A DNA stretch of 6,183 nt from assembly GCA_029932715.1 (NCBI GenBank), contig JAOZPO010000085.1, positions 1 to 6,183 on the forward strand. Direction: 5' to 3'. This DNA is from Halobacteria archaeon (GTDB lineage Archaea > Halobacteriota > Syntropharchaeia > Alkanophagales > Methanospirareceae). The number at the start of each line of letters is the position of its first letter. The first letter of the stretch is position 1. Below are positions 4,321 to 6,183 of the stretch, piece by piece. A program made the position numbers and the translations under genes. The notes under the pieces were generated by a model, which worked only from the letters and a program-made list of their open reading frames with translations, searched no databases and was not told the DNA's origin.

Positions 4321-6183
4321 GCAACTGGTTCCACTTCCGCAGTTTCTGGCTCTTCACCTGCTGCAACTTCCGCACCTGATTCCGCGGCACTAACCATCTC
4401 TACCGGTAGCCATGTCTCAGTCAACGCTTCTATCTGCGCATACACCTGCCTGTCGCGATAGTGCTTCATCGTCGCGGCACCAGAAGGACAAACGGCGTTA
4501 CAACCACCACAACCCTTGCAAATCGCTTCGTTTACCGTCATCACATGCCTTAACTCGTCAAGCTCAAGCGCACCGTAGGGGCAGCCCTCTGCGCATGTAC
4601 CGCAGCCTATGCAAATCTCCTCATCTATCTGCGAAATCGCGGGCTCTATCACCGCCCTGCCCTGTACCAGATAGCGAAGGGTACCCGAAGCGGTTGCTTT
4701 GCCCTGTGCTATGCTGTCAGTTATGTCCTTTGGACTTGCGCAGCATCCTGCGATAAATACACCGTCTGTCGCCGTATCAACCGGTCTGAGCTTGGGGTGT
4801 GCCTCCATCAAGAACCCGTCAACGGACGTAGAAAGCTTAAGCATACTTATGATGCTCTCTACGTCTTTATTGGGTGCTAATCCCATGCCGAGCACCACGA
4901 TGTCCGCTTCCTGCTCATACGGCTCACCAATAAGCGTATTCTCGCCTCGTACCACCACTCTATCGCTGCCCGGTTTCTTATATATCTCACCAGGAAGTCC
5001 TCGCATATAGAACACGCCTGTTTTCTTTACGTCGCCGTAAAACTCCTCAAATCCTTTGCCAAACGCTCTCACATCCTGGAAAGCCACTGTTACGTTCGCA
5101 TCCGGCAGTTGCTCCTTTGCTAAGTACGCCTGCTTCGCAAGATACATGCAGCATACCCTTGAGCAGTACTCATTCCCTACCTGCTTATTCCTTGACCCGA
5201 CACAGCTTATAAACATGATGTCCTTCGGCTCTTTTCCGTTCAGTTCTATCTTGCCACCCGTAGGTCCACCTGGAGACAATAGCCGTTCAAACTCCATGCT
5301 CGTGATTACGTTTGGATACACGCCATACTTGTATTCCGCCGATACCCCTGGGTCCACGATGTCATACCCGGTTGCCACTATTATCGTTCCAGCGGTGAAC
5401 TCTTCTATCTCCTCTTTCTGCTCGAAATCTATAACTCCCGGGCATGCCGCCATGCAAGGAGGTACTGCCTTGCCTTCCTTTATGGTTTCAAGCGTTGCAT
5501 CGCCGCATTTTCCATCTTTTAGCAGTAAACAATGTTCTGGATCAATCGTATATACAGGCGGAACCGCAAACGGGAAAGGTATGTAAATAGCACTCCTCGT
5601 GCTCAAGCCCTCGTTGAATTCATCTGGTATATCTTTCACCGGACATGCTGCTGCGCATTTCGTGCAATCCTTGCACTTTTCTGAATCTATGTACCGCGGT
5701 TTCCTTTTTACTTTCACATCAAAATTCCCGATATATCCTCCTATCTCTTCAACCTCAGAATACGTCATCAGGTCTATGTTCGGATGCGCACCAACCTCAA
5801 TCATACGAGGCGTCAGGAGAGAAGCAGTACGCTCAAGTGTTGGGAAGGTCCTGCTTAATTGTGCTACGTGCCCGCCGATAGACGGCTTGCTCTCCACTAA
5901 ATGCACCTTATAGCCGCCATTCGCGATGTCTAACGCCGCATACATTCCGGTTACACCACCGCCTATCACCAATGCTTCCGGCTTGACGTCCACCAACTTC
6001 TCCTCTATTGGTTCCAGTAACGCACTCCTCGCAACGGCACTTCTTACCAGCTCCTTCGCCTTCTCCGTCGCTTCTTTATGAAAATCCCCGTGAGGCCAGC
6101 TGCAGTGTTCCCGGATGTTCGCCATTTCATAGTAAAATGGGTTCAGTCCCGAATCAGAACAGGTCTTTCTGAACGTGGGCTCG
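4314..6183 (-). CDS. hdrA: Heterodisulfide reductase subunit A (HdrA), partial (5' end beyond window)
   Basis: HdrA is the FAD-containing iron-sulfur subunit of cytoplasmic heterodisulfide reductase; with HdrBC and a partner dehydrogenase it bifurcates electrons between CoM-S-S-CoB and ferredoxin. The frame is open to the right edge. The ATG at 6125 is not the start: the 19 codons before it read EPTFRKTCSDSGLNPFYYE, matching the family sequence before ANIREHCSW. About 85-100 N-terminal residues are missing. Numbering from that ATG: the FAD motif VIGGGVTGM is at 53-61; an inserted ferredoxin has C151-x2-C154-x2-C157-x3-C161-P, then an atypical C199-x7-C207-x16-C224-x3-C228-P; the conserved CVGSRN and YCSRVCCMY block is at 308-328; a second FAD-side motif FIAGCCASPKDITDS is at 457-471; the C-terminal ferredoxin has two complete CxxCxxCxxxCP motifs (505-515, 536-546). 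A Glu/Ala-rich tail of about 28 residues ends the protein. No hdrB, hdrC or mvhD follows downstream. Confidence 0.96.
   Translation of the reverse strand, partial: EPTFRKTCSDSGLNPFYYEMANIREHCSWPHGDFHKEATEKAKELVRSAVARSALLEPIEEKLVDVKPEALVIGGGVTGMYAALDIANGGYKVHLVESKPSIGGHVAQLSRTFPTLERTASLLTPRMIEVGAHPNIDLMTYSEVEEIGGYIGNFDVKVKRKPRYIDSEKCKDCTKCAAACPVKDIPDEFNEGLSTRSAIYIPFPFAVPPVYTIDPEHCLLLKDGKCGDATLETIKEGKAVPPCMAACPGVIDFEQKEEIEEFTAGTIIVATGYDIVDPGVSAEYKYGVYPNVITSMEFERLLSPGGPTGGKIELNGKEPKDIMFISCVGSRNKQVGNEYCSRVCCMYLAKQAYLAKEQLPDANVTVAFQDVRAFGKGFEEFYGDVKKTGVFYMRGLPGEIYKKPGSDRVVVRGENTLIGEPYEQEADIVVLGMGLAPNKDVESIISMLKLSTSVDGFLMEAHPKLRPVDTATDGVFIAGCCASPKDITDSIAQGKATASGTLRYLVQGRAVIEPAISQIDEEICIGCGTCAEGCPYGALELDELRHVMTVNEAICKGCGGCNAVCPSGAATMKHYRDRQVYAQIEALTETWLPVEMVSAAESGAEVAAGEEPETAEVEPVAE

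Noticed and set aside
5056..5586. Plus-strand 176-codon open frame
   Set aside because: It lies antisense to the strongly conserved HdrA coding sequence, has no convincing ribosome-binding site and no recognisable protein features.
4314..6125. HdrA starting at the ATG at 6125
   Set aside because: The frame is open upstream and the 19 codons before this ATG match the HdrA family, so the methionine is internal and the gene is cut by the window edge.

Overview
The window looks archaeal, most likely from a methanogen or a methanogen-related methane/alkane oxidiser (for example an ANME-1 or Syntrophoarchaeum-like lineage). The reasons are a heterodisulfide reductase subunit A, a secreted protein with CARDB and DUF3344-type regions typical of methanogen surface proteins, archaeal TATA boxes (TTTAAATA, TTTTATATA) and AGGAGGTGA ribosome-binding sites. 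The lineage guess is inference. All four genes lie on the minus strand, so they read from right to left.

Right (4314-6183): the hdrA gene, cut at its 5' end by the window edge. The visible 622 codons carry the FAD-binding core, an inserted ferredoxin domain, the conserved YCSRVCCMY block and a complete C-terminal two-cluster ferredoxin. One cysteine motif in the inserted domain has unusual spacing. The stop codon sits inside a 7-bp hairpin followed by a T-rich run, a likely terminator.

Middle (4002-4313): a 312-bp non-coding gap holding the hdrA terminator, a small inverted repeat, two candidate TATA boxes and an almost pure-purine leader for the next gene.

Left (1-4001): three secreted proteins. 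The first (709 aa) has a signal peptide, an Ig-like domain, a CARDB-like domain, a DUF3344-like domain and two C-terminal GWNLIS...KGYW repeats. The second (312 aa) has a signal peptide, a short beta-rich domain and the same two-repeat C-terminal module. The third, cut by the left edge, has a signal peptide, a beta-rich domain and a lamin-tail domain (LTD). The 312-aa gene has its own TATA box, and the LTD gene follows it by 31 bp, so those two probably form an operon.

The locus thus places the end of an energy-metabolism transcription unit (electron-bifurcating Hdr) before a cell-envelope protein cluster. The most interesting points are the shared C-terminal module, which shows a 45-bp perfect DNA match and patchy homogenisation between the two paralogues, and the altered iron-sulfur motif of HdrA. 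No RNA gene, mobile element or CRISPR array was seen.
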